From assembly GCA_964457545.1 (NCBI GenBank), contig CAYWEN010000016.1, positions 186,001-250,000 of the forward strand: a stretch of DNA of 64,000 nucleotides, written 5' to 3'. Source of the DNA: JAGGTJ01 sp964457545 (GTDB lineage Bacteria; Desulfobacterota; DSM-4660; Desulfatiglandales; Desulfatiglandaceae). Positions within the stretch are counted from its first letter, which is position 1, and each line of letters begins with the position of its first letter. The notes beneath the pieces were generated by a model. It was not told the origin of the DNA, did no database searches, and worked only from the letters and a program-made list of their open reading frames with translations. The translations under genes were made by a program, and so were the position numbers. Positions 54,541 to 62,484 of this stretch are shown here, piece by piece.

Positions 54541-55116
54541 TTACTCTTCAAATGCCTGCACCTGATATGTAAGAACCGCAAGATCCCCGTTTTTCCACGC
54601 ATCTGCAGGCAGTCCTGCCTTCATACAAAGGTGGTTTAAAAAGGTCTCCTTATCCGGAAGCTGCTTCCATACCTGGGGAAGGAAGGTCGCAGAATGATAG
54701 CCTTTTTGTATTATTACACCGTCGATTCCCGGGCGCAATTTCTGCAAGAGATCCTCCGCATCAGAATATGAAAGAGGCTGAGGATCTGTCAGCACACTAA
54801 CCTCAATATCCACGTCTTTCCATTCATCCCGTTGCAGAGGGGGAAACCTGGGATCTCTAAAGGCAGCAGCAACAGCATTGTTTTTAATGCTCTCTATCAA
54901 AGGCTCATGGGGAACAATATGCCCAATACACCCTCTGAGATTACCATTCCTTGTAAGGGTAACAAAGGTGCCTCTTTTCTTAAGAAACTTTTCATGCAAA
55001 TCATGATCAGGCAGTATACCCTGGTTTTTGTTAAACAGTTCATTTTCAATGGTCTTGCGTGCTACATCTATAAGAAAGGCGCCCTCTTTTTCATCAAAAC
55101 TATCTTTATCTCCCAT
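54541..55116 (-). CDS. AMMECR1-domain protein (AmmeMemoRadiSam protein A)
   Basis: A soluble 191-residue AMMECR1 domain protein. The family signature LRGCIGHI is present near residue 60, followed by NAVAAAFRDPRFPPLQRDEW and VSVLTDPQPLSYSDAEDLL, then RPGIDGVIIQKGYHSATFLP. In many prokaryotes it is encoded with a Memo-like protein and a radical SAM protein, but neither is next to it here (the upstream radical SAM gene is a different family). Molecular function is unknown. GGAGAC lies 5 nt before the ATG. Confidence 0.9.
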   Translation of the reverse strand: MGDKDSFDEKEGAFLIDVARKTIENELFNKNQGILPDHDLHEKFLKKRGTFVTLTRNGNLRGCIGHIVPHEPLIESIKNNAVAAAFRDPRFPPLQRDEWKDVDIEVSVLTDPQPLSYSDAEDLLQKLRPGIDGVIIQKGYHSATFLPQVWKQLPDKETFLNHLCMKAGLPADAWKNGDLAVLTYQVQAFEE

Positions 55117-55468
55117 ATTTTGTCTCCACTAAAAAATATCATTGTAATGCACAGGGATATTCTAACAGCACTTATGTCACCCACAGACAGGGAATCCTCC
55201 AAAATCCCTGGCTGGTATAACAAACCGGCTGTCCTGATCAGCGCATCAAGCAACGTATATGCTCCCCCTTCAAATCCAGATCATAAAAAAACAATACCGT
55301 CATTTCTCATCCTGAACATATTTACAGACACATATCCTGTAAAAATCAACAAAGATTCTGCCTCCAGGTTTTCCTTTTATTGCTGAATCAGCAAAATCAC
55401 GTCTACCCCCCTGTTTCAGTCCCCGGACTGAACCCAGGTAATGAATAGGATCTGTTTCCGGACAGTCA

Positions 55469-57376
55469 CTAACTGGCCTTGCTACCGGGTGTAACTTCGG
55501 TATCAGGAGATAAAAGGTGCAGACCTGAATCATCTTTTGCGGCAATTACCATCCCATATGACTTTATCCCCATAAGCTTAACGGGCGCAAGATTAGCCAC
55601 AATCAACACCTGCTTTCCTAAAAGGTCCGCAGGATCATAATAACCCGCAATACCTGCCACTACAGTTCTTTCTTCACCGATATCAACGGTGAGCCTTATA
55701 AGTTTTCTGGCCTTGGGTATAGCAGACGCCTCTTTTATTGTCCCTATCCTCAGATCAATCTTCTGGAAATCGTCAAAGGATATTGTATTCTCCTCCCCGC
55801 TGATTTCCTTTTTCTGTTTACATCCAGTATCCTCTTTTACCCTTTTTTTGACATCAATCCTCGGAAACAAGGATGGAAGCCGATGCATTGGTTTTACAGG
55901 CTTTGCCTTACCCCACGCCCTGATACTGTCAAGGGTAAGCTGACTCCCCCTCCGATCAAGACCAAGCTGTGCCTCTATCTTTTCACTGGAATCCGGCATA
56001 AACGGCCATATCAACACAGATATAATCTTAATGGTTTCCACTGCACAGAATAATACCGCAGAAAGACGTTCAGTATCTGATTTTGCCAATACCCATGGAG
56101 ATGTCCTGTCAATGTACCTGTTCAGATCACCTATCAATTCCCATATTGACATCAATGCCTTATGAAAAGCAAAATCCCTCATGCAAGTCTCATAATGATC
56201 TATCAGGTCAAGGGATTTTTGTTTCAGTTCATCATCAATCTGAAGGAAATATCCCGGCTCAGGCAAAAGCCCTTTAAAGTACTTGTGCACCATTGCAAGA
56301 GTACGACTGACCAGATTTCCAAGATCATTTGCCAGATCTGCATTGACTCTTTCTATAAAGGCATCTTCACTGAACTCCGAATCCAGGCCAAATACCATAT
56401 CACGCATAACAAAATACCTGAATGCATCGATACCGTAACGTTTTACCAAATCAAGGGGATTAATGACATTACCAATGGACTTTGACATCTTCCCCCTGTT
56501 TACGTTCCAGTATCCGTGCACATTAAGATGCTGATACGGTTCAATACCGGCGGATCTGAGCATACACGGCCAATAAATCCCATGTGGTTTCAGGATATCC
56601 TTGGCAATTATATGCTGGGCAGAGGGCCAGAAATCCTCAAACCTCTGTCCATCCGGATAACCTAACCCCGAGATATAGTTAATAAGGGCATCAAACCAGA
56701 CATAGGTCACAAAATTCTCATCAAAAGGCAGGGTTATCCCCCATACAAGCCTGGATTTGGGTCTTGAGATACACAGATCATCAAGAGGTTCTCTTAAAAA
56801 GGCCAGGACCTCGTTTCTATACCTTTCCGGCCTTATGAAATCCGGATTTTTCTTTATATGATCAATCAGCCAGTCCTGATAATTGCTCATACGAAAAAAA
56901 TAATTGGACTCCCTTACCGGTTCAGGTGCTGTTTTATGATCCGGACATTTGCCGTTTACAAGCTCCCGTTTTGTATAAAACCGCTCACACCCGACGCAGT
57001 ACAGGCCTTCATACTCGCTAAAATATATATCTCCCTTGTCATTCACACGATTCAAGACCAATTCAACCGTCTTTTTATGCAGGGGATCCGTAGTTCGTAT
57101 AAAATTATCATATTCTATTCTCAGTTTTGGCCACAAAGATCTGAATTTGTCACTTATTATATTTACATACTCTTCAGGAGTCTGACCCATGACCTCGGCA
57201 GCAGTAACAATCTTTTCCCCGTGTTCATCAGTGCCGGTCTGAAAAAAGGTATCATACCCGCAAAGACGATAAAAACGGTTAACCACATCTGCTACAATTG
57301 TAGAATAAGCATGGCCAATATGAGGATTGGCATTCACATAATATATGGGTGTTGTCACATAAAATTTGTTTTTCAA
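55469..57376 (-). CDS. metG: Methionyl-tRNA synthetase
   Basis: Charges tRNA-Met. The 635-residue class I enzyme has the HIGH-type PHIGHAYSTIVADVVNRFYR, a single zinc knuckle (CVGCERF and CPDH, around 125-150) and KMSKSIGNVINP near 295. The C-terminal tRNA-binding EMAP-like domain (about 530-635, DFQKIDLRIGTIKEASAI, then PVKLMGIKSYGMVIAA) is present, which supports dimerisation. It overlaps the stop of the PSP1 gene by 4 nt (ATGA). Order tmk-holB-PSP1-metG is a conserved bacterial cluster. Confidence 0.96.
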   Translation of the reverse strand: MKNKFYVTTPIYYVNANPHIGHAYSTIVADVVNRFYRLCGYDTFFQTGTDEHGEKIVTAAEVMGQTPEEYVNIISDKFRSLWPKLRIEYDNFIRTTDPLHKKTVELVLNRVNDKGDIYFSEYEGLYCVGCERFYTKRELVNGKCPDHKTAPEPVRESNYFFRMSNYQDWLIDHIKKNPDFIRPERYRNEVLAFLREPLDDLCISRPKSRLVWGITLPFDENFVTYVWFDALINYISGLGYPDGQRFEDFWPSAQHIIAKDILKPHGIYWPCMLRSAGIEPYQHLNVHGYWNVNRGKMSKSIGNVINPLDLVKRYGIDAFRYFVMRDMVFGLDSEFSEDAFIERVNADLANDLGNLVSRTLAMVHKYFKGLLPEPGYFLQIDDELKQKSLDLIDHYETCMRDFAFHKALMSIWELIGDLNRYIDRTSPWVLAKSDTERLSAVLFCAVETIKIISVLIWPFMPDSSEKIEAQLGLDRRGSQLTLDSIRAWGKAKPVKPMHRLPSLFPRIDVKKRVKEDTGCKQKKEISGEENTISFDDFQKIDLRIGTIKEASAIPKARKLIRLTVDIGEERTVVAGIAGYYDPADLLGKQVLIVANLAPVKLMGIKSYGMVIAAKDDSGLHLLSPDTEVTPGSKAS

Positions 57377-58245
57377 CTGTTTTTACCTCTTTTTGTTTTT
57401 CTTCTCTTTTTCTTGCGTTTTGAAGTGGCTTTTTTTACTTGCACATTATTATCAACAATATCTTGTTCAGCAATAACATCAAACAGCTCTCCGGATTCCA
57501 GCATAACAGTTATCATACCCTTAAGGGCATTTTGCCGGACCACCTTGCCAATACCCTTTTTTGTCTCTACCTTGCTGCCCAGTGCAGGAAATTCTTTTTT
57601 GGTTTTCTCATAATATTCATATTCATAACTAAGACAGCACATAAGCCTGCCACACATTCCCGATATCTTGCCTGGATTTAGTGACACATTCTGTATCTTG
57701 GCCATCTTGATGGTCACCGGAACAAAATCGTTCAGAAAACTCGAACAGCACAAAGGCCTGCCACATGGCCCCAGTCCTCCTTTCATACTGGCCTTCTGAC
57801 GTACACCAATCTGTCTTATCTCTATCTTGACATTGAATGTTTCAATAAGGGCCTTTAACAGTTCCCGGAAATCAACCCTGCCATCTGCAGTAAAAGATAC
57901 AATTATCTTGGTTTCATCAAACAGCCGTTCAACAGATGAAAGAAACATGGGCAGATGACTGTCTCTGATCTTTTTTTCACAAAACCTGTAAACCTTTTCT
58001 TCGAGTATACAATTCTTTTCATATCTTTCGATTTCCTCTTCAAGAGGCAATCGGAAGATCTCCATAGAAGGATCATGTGAAGAAAAAAAAGGCATTTCCC
58101 TCGGTTCAATAAAGACTTCTCCCATTACAGGGCCATTATCGGTCATTACTATTATCTTGTCGCCCTTTCTAAGGACAAAGCCGGCTGAATTCAGGCATTG
58201 TATCCTTTGGCTGTTCCTAAATTTTATGCCAACGGTTTTAGACAT
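57373..58245 (-). CDS. PSP1 C-terminal domain protein (RicT/YaaT-like)
   Basis: A soluble 290-residue PSP1-domain protein. Signature segments include GGLGPCGRPLCCSSFLNDF, SLNPGKISGMCGRLMCCLSY and KYGIGKV-like GIGKVVRQNALKG. The cysteine pairs (CGRPLCC, CGRLMCC) resemble those that bind iron-sulfur clusters in RicT of Firmicutes, where it works with RNase Y. The C-terminus is a long lysine/arginine run. The ATG at 58245 has GGAGAC 9 nt upstream. It lies between holB and metG. Confidence 0.9.
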   Translation of the reverse strand: MSKTVGIKFRNSQRIQCLNSAGFVLRKGDKIIVMTDNGPVMGEVFIEPREMPFFSSHDPSMEIFRLPLEEEIERYEKNCILEEKVYRFCEKKIRDSHLPMFLSSVERLFDETKIIVSFTADGRVDFRELLKALIETFNVKIEIRQIGVRQKASMKGGLGPCGRPLCCSSFLNDFVPVTIKMAKIQNVSLNPGKISGMCGRLMCCLSYEYEYYEKTKKEFPALGSKVETKKGIGKVVRQNALKGMITVMLESGELFDVIAEQDIVDNNVQVKKATSKRKKKRRKTKRGKNS

Positions 58246-58346
58246 TTTCAACTTGTCTCCATATAAAACAGACGGCCTGTCTCCCCTGTACGGCTGTCCT
58301 AAAACAGGTTTTTCTTCCAAGGTGTCTTAACATGCACGATACAGCA

Positions 58347-59396
58347 TCAGGATGCCCTGATAATATGCCAAAGGCCCATAACCGTCTGTTCCATTACCAG
58401 GGACGGATTAATATTGTCTGTTAAATCCTGCTCTGCCCGATTCAGAAGATCAATACCTTTCAACAAGGCATGCACATCAGAGGTTTGCGCATATCTTTCA
58501 AGATCATGAAGACAATCCATGTTCATAAGCATATCCAAGGGGGCATTCTCTTTTATAAGAACAAGATCACGATACAGGGATTTCCACGTCATAAACATAT
58601 CAAGGATATCATTTCTGCTGCCTTTAGGCCCTGTCCTGGAGACATCTTTCAATATATCCATATACTCAACGGCAATTAAAAAGGCCCTGGTGCAAGAAAC
58701 AGAAAACAGCTCACCAAGAGAAGATAGCCATGCCTTTCTTTTCACAAGATAATTGCTGTCAAGCATGTCAATAACCTTGCCAAGGCTGCCTGAACAGACC
58801 CTGGATAAGATCTCGGCAGATTCCTCACCCACATCTCTCTCCCGGGACAACCACTCTTTGATATTATTAATGGACAAGGGCTGAAACGCTACCCTCTGAC
58901 AGCGGGAAACAATGGTAGGGAGCAGATCAAGGGGATCTACTGAATTAAGGATAAAGATATTGCCTGGAGGGGGTTCTTCAAGGATCTTGAGAAATGAATT
59001 GGCCGCCTCGACTGTCATGTTCTGTGCATGATCAAGCACACATACCCTGTATCTGCCAATAGGAGAAAAACTGACTGCACGGTTAAGATTACGAATATGT
59101 TCAATAAGGATCCTGTTCGATCTTTCAGCAAAAGCATCTTTTGTTTCAGAACCGACAAGCAAAAAATCGGGAGAATTGCCATCAACAAGACTTCGGCATG
59201 AGGGACAAACCCCGCATCCATTCCCATTGACAGCATTATCACAATTAACGGCCATGGCAACAGCCCTGGCCATGGACTTTTTACCTACCCCTGATATGCC
59301 ACAAAACAGATATGCATGGGGCACCCTTTGCATTGCAAGGACCTTTTTTAAAAATCTTTTGGCCCTTTCCTGGCCCATGATGTGCGAAAACAGCAT
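58347..59396 (-). CDS. holB: DNA polymerase III subunit delta'
   Basis: Part of the clamp loader that places the sliding clamp on DNA. The 349 residues show an AAA+ module: FCGISGVGKKSMARAVAMAV (Walker A-like), zinc cysteines CGVCPSC, the altered Walker B region VCVLDHAQNMTVEAANSFLK, and SRCQRVAFQPLS (SRC sensor), ending in a helical collar domain. It starts at the ATG at 59396, 131 bp after tmk ends. Confidence 0.92.
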   Translation of the reverse strand: MLFSHIMGQERAKRFLKKVLAMQRVPHAYLFCGISGVGKKSMARAVAMAVNCDNAVNGNGCGVCPSCRSLVDGNSPDFLLVGSETKDAFAERSNRILIEHIRNLNRAVSFSPIGRYRVCVLDHAQNMTVEAANSFLKILEEPPPGNIFILNSVDPLDLLPTIVSRCQRVAFQPLSINNIKEWLSRERDVGEESAEILSRVCSGSLGKVIDMLDSNYLVKRKAWLSSLGELFSVSCTRAFLIAVEYMDILKDVSRTGPKGSRNDILDMFMTWKSLYRDLVLIKENAPLDMLMNMDCLHDLERYAQTSDVHALLKGIDLLNRAEQDLTDNINPSLVMEQTVMGLWHIIRAS

Positions 59397-59527
59397 AATA
59401 AACTGACATAACTAAAAATACGGCAAGGATGTAACAAATTACCCGGAACATTGAAAAAAGGGCTTTCAAAAACACGCTTTTTCAAAACAGCCCAAAGAAT
59501 ATAATTCTAACATATATCCATCAAGTA

Positions 59528-60175
59528 TCAAGCCTGCCGCAATGCAGGTTTTGCAATATCTTTGATATGCTCAATCAGCCGTGCTGTTATTTCTTCCTCC
59601 GAAAGCATTGCATCGACAATGAAAAAGCGTTTCTGATCTGCAGCCGCAAGCATACGGTATCCATTTCTGACTGCTTCATGGAAAACAATGGCCTCCTGTT
59701 CAAATCGGCCATCAGATTCCTGGTCCATCTCCCTGTTTCTTTTCAAGGCCCTTTCAAGGCCCACTTCTGCAGGCAAATCAAAAAGAAAGGTAATGTCCGG
59801 CCATACACCACAACAGACCTTGCGATTAAGCATTTCAATAAAAGCCATATCCAGGCCACGGGCATATCCCTGATATGCAATAGTAGCATCAGCAAACCGG
59901 TCGCACAAAACCCACTTTTTATCGTCAAGAGCAGGCATTATTACCGTTTTAACATGCTGGGCCCTGTCTGCAATATACAAAAAAAGTTCTGCACAGGGAA
60001 CAAGATCGCTGGCATCAGAATCGAGAAGAATCCTCCTGATACGTTCTCCCTGCTTGGTTCCTCCAGGCTCCCGGGTCAGTATGACCGGAACAGACATATC
60101 TTTCAAATATCTATAAAAACGAACCGCCTGGGTAGATTTGCCACTGCCTTCTATACCTTCAAAGGTAACAAACAA
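59528..60175 (-). CDS. tmk: Thymidylate kinase
   Basis: Phosphorylates dTMP to dTDP. The 215 residues begin LFVTFEGIEGSGKSTQAVRF, a P-loop at the very N-terminus, and contain LTREPGGTKQGERIRRIL, the DRFADATIAYQGYARG motif and FLFDLPAEVGLERA. The start is the TTG at 60175, with AGGAG 6 nt upstream, which gives the normal family start; the frame to 60340 runs back into pycB and is rejected. It precedes holB in the conserved tmk-holB-metG cluster. Confidence 0.94.
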   Translation of the reverse strand: MFVTFEGIEGSGKSTQAVRFYRYLKDMSVPVILTREPGGTKQGERIRRILLDSDASDLVPCAELFLYIADRAQHVKTVIMPALDDKKWVLCDRFADATIAYQGYARGLDMAFIEMLNRKVCCGVWPDITFLFDLPAEVGLERALKRNREMDQESDGRFEQEAIVFHEAVRNGYRMLAAADQKRFFIVDAMLSEEEITARLIEHIKDIAKPALRQA

Positions 60176-60326
60176 CGATTTCTCCTGAACACAAATAAAG
60201 ATCCGGCTGCAAAAAACTGTTTCAGACCCAATCAACCCCTGTTTACAAACAAACTCATGGCGCGGAAGAGTTTTCTTCTGTTGAATTTGCAAAGCAGTGC
60301 TACACAAAAAAATGCAACCACACAGA

Positions 60327-61820
60327 TCATCTGTCCTCATGAACGGCCTTTAATGCCTTTGCTATCGCCTTATCTTCCCTCTCTATTTCATCCATTGTCT
60401 TGGGCCGTATCCCGGCTGGTTTTTCTTCAAGACCATATTTCCATTTCAGAAACTGCTCACCTGTAGTTGGATAAAGGGCATATATCAGAAGATCAAAATC
60501 GTCCCTTACCAAATCACCTGCCTTTTTTCTTGCATTGTCCAGCTCCGGTTTAAGATAATCTGCTGCACGTCCTGTAACAGGAGTTTCTCCCCTTTTATAA
60601 CCCTTGAGGATCTTTTTCCGGACATCCGGATCCACAGGTGCAGGAGTCCTGCCATATAAACCAAACACCAGGTCTTTAACCTCATTGGTTACCATCTTAT
60701 ACCTTCCAAACAGGACATTAAGTACAGACTGAACTCCGATGATCTGGCTTGTTGGAGTAACCAGGGGAGGAGTACCAAGTTCTTTCCGCGTCACAGCCAC
60801 TTCCCTGTAAACCTCAGGGAGACGATCCAGTGCCTTGGCCTCTTTTAGCTGGCTGACAAGGTTTGAAATCATCCCTCCTGGCACCTGATGCGCAAGGACA
60901 CCTGTATCAATAACAGACATCCTGTGTTTGGCAAGGTAATCCCGATACTTGGGAGCGATACTCTCCATGTATTCACCAAGGTCAAGCAAAACATTCAGAT
61001 CAAGGCCAGGATCCCTTACAGTGCCATACAGAGACGCAATTACAGGCTCCACAGCAGGCTGGGATGTTCTCAGGGCAAAGGGGGCAAGGCATGTGTCTAT
61101 AATGTCTACGCCTGCCTTTACAGCCTCAAGATAAACCATGGATGCCATGCCGCTTGTATAATGCGTGTGCAGGTGAACAGGAATGGATATAACCTTCTTT
61201 AGTTCAACAACAAGTCTGGAAATATCAAAAGGAGCCATAATACCGGCCATATCTTTAAGGCAAAGGGTATCGGCTCCCATATCTTCAATTTCCCTGGCCT
61301 TGGTCAAGTAATAATCCAGATTGAAGACATCTCCTCCCATTCGCCTCTCTGTCAGGGAATAACATATTGTACCCTGAAAATGCTTTCCATTGGCCTTTAT
61401 TCTCTCAACTACTGTCTGGAAGTTTCTGAAATCATTAAGGGCATCAAAGACTCTGAAGACATCTATACCTGCCTCACAGGTCTTATCTACAAAGAGTCGT
61501 GCCACATCATCCGGATAATTACGGTATCCTACAAGGTTCTGCCCCCGTAACAACATGGAAAGAGGTGTCTTTTTAATATGCCGTTTAAGTATCCTCAAGC
61601 GGTCAAAAGGATCTTCCCCCAAAAACCGGTGCATTGTATCAAATGTTGCTCCTCCCCAGACCTCCATTGCCCAGAATCCAACATTATCCATCTTCTCTGC
61701 TATAGGGAGCATATCTTCGGTCCGCATCCTGGTAGCAAGAAGCGACTGATGACCATCGCGGAATGTATTATCTTGAATCTTGATTGGATTTTTGGGACCC
61801 TTTTCCAGGAATTTATCCAT
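60327..61820 (-). CDS. Carboxyltransferase subunit of pyruvate carboxylase / oxaloacetate decarboxylase
   Basis: A TIM-barrel carboxyltransferase, 497 residues, that moves CO2 between biotin and pyruvate/oxaloacetate. It has IKIQDNTFRDGHQSLLATRM, AMEVWGGATFDTMHRFL, the metal/lysine motif DTLCLKDMAGIMAP and HLHTHYTSGMASMVYLEAV, then a conserved carboxylase domain at the C-terminus (GRTPAPVDPDVRKKILKGY). No biotinyl (MKM) domain follows, so carrier protein must come from another gene. Candidate functions are PycB or OadA; a pycA partner is not in the window. The ATG at 61820 is preceded by AAGGATGG. Confidence 0.88.
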   Translation of the reverse strand: MDKFLEKGPKNPIKIQDNTFRDGHQSLLATRMRTEDMLPIAEKMDNVGFWAMEVWGGATFDTMHRFLGEDPFDRLRILKRHIKKTPLSMLLRGQNLVGYRNYPDDVARLFVDKTCEAGIDVFRVFDALNDFRNFQTVVERIKANGKHFQGTICYSLTERRMGGDVFNLDYYLTKAREIEDMGADTLCLKDMAGIMAPFDISRLVVELKKVISIPVHLHTHYTSGMASMVYLEAVKAGVDIIDTCLAPFALRTSQPAVEPVIASLYGTVRDPGLDLNVLLDLGEYMESIAPKYRDYLAKHRMSVIDTGVLAHQVPGGMISNLVSQLKEAKALDRLPEVYREVAVTRKELGTPPLVTPTSQIIGVQSVLNVLFGRYKMVTNEVKDLVFGLYGRTPAPVDPDVRKKILKGYKRGETPVTGRAADYLKPELDNARKKAGDLVRDDFDLLIYALYPTTGEQFLKWKYGLEEKPAGIRPKTMDEIEREDKAIAKALKAVHEDR

Positions 61821-62484
61821 ATTAACCATCCTTGCTAATCATGCAAGTTGAAACAGGACACTTTAACAGAGTTGTAATAATCACACCATACTCAATCTGA
61901 TCAGACAAAAAACATAAACAAAACCCGTCTACAAGTCAAGTTTTGCACAACATCATGGGAATCAAGCAATGCATTAGGTATACAGGAACACCTCAGATTG
62001 TCTGTTACGTCTGTACAGGGGAGAGACATAATGCACAGAAAGGCAAACTGATCTGTATGCCGTATTGGTCTTGGCAGTCATATGTATTGCAGAAACAAAC
62101 ACTTACAAACAGAACCTGCCATACATATAAAATATCAAAACGAGGTCAATGACATTCTCACAACACAGGGCCTGCTGCAAAGAATAAAAATTTAAAGGGG
62201 AACACTTTGGAACATAAAGAATGGTACTCAGAAATAGTCAGTACTCCCCACACTATCTTGTTCGTCCGGGTGTGCCGGGACGTATTGTATCCCGGACACC
62301 CCGTAACCAATTGGCCGCTGGCCTGTCATAAGCTCTTGCTGTTTCCTGTGGCCTCAAAGCATTACCGGCATAGTCGGCCACATCCGGACAAGGCTCAGGA
62401 CCTCAAACAGTTTAAAAAAAATTTTCCATATACTGATCTCCTTGCTAAGCCGATTAATCCAGCCAACTATCTTCAAAAGATTGC
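61821..62484. other. 664-bp gap between pycB/oadA and the terminal gene
   Basis: Contains a diverged repeat copy (61941-62035). A 162-codon plus frame (62207-62695) overlaps the minus-strand gene and is its shadow. Nothing else was recognised. Confidence 0.4.
61941..62035 (+). repeat. Dispersed intergenic repeat, copy E (diverged, short)
   Basis: TTTTGCACAACATCATGGGA, then ATCAAGCAATGCATTAGGTA and CAGGAACACCTCAGATTGTC align with copy A landmarks (GGGCAATATCAAGGGAATCA and AATCCCGCAGATTGACAC). The 3' third is not conserved. Confidence 0.45.
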
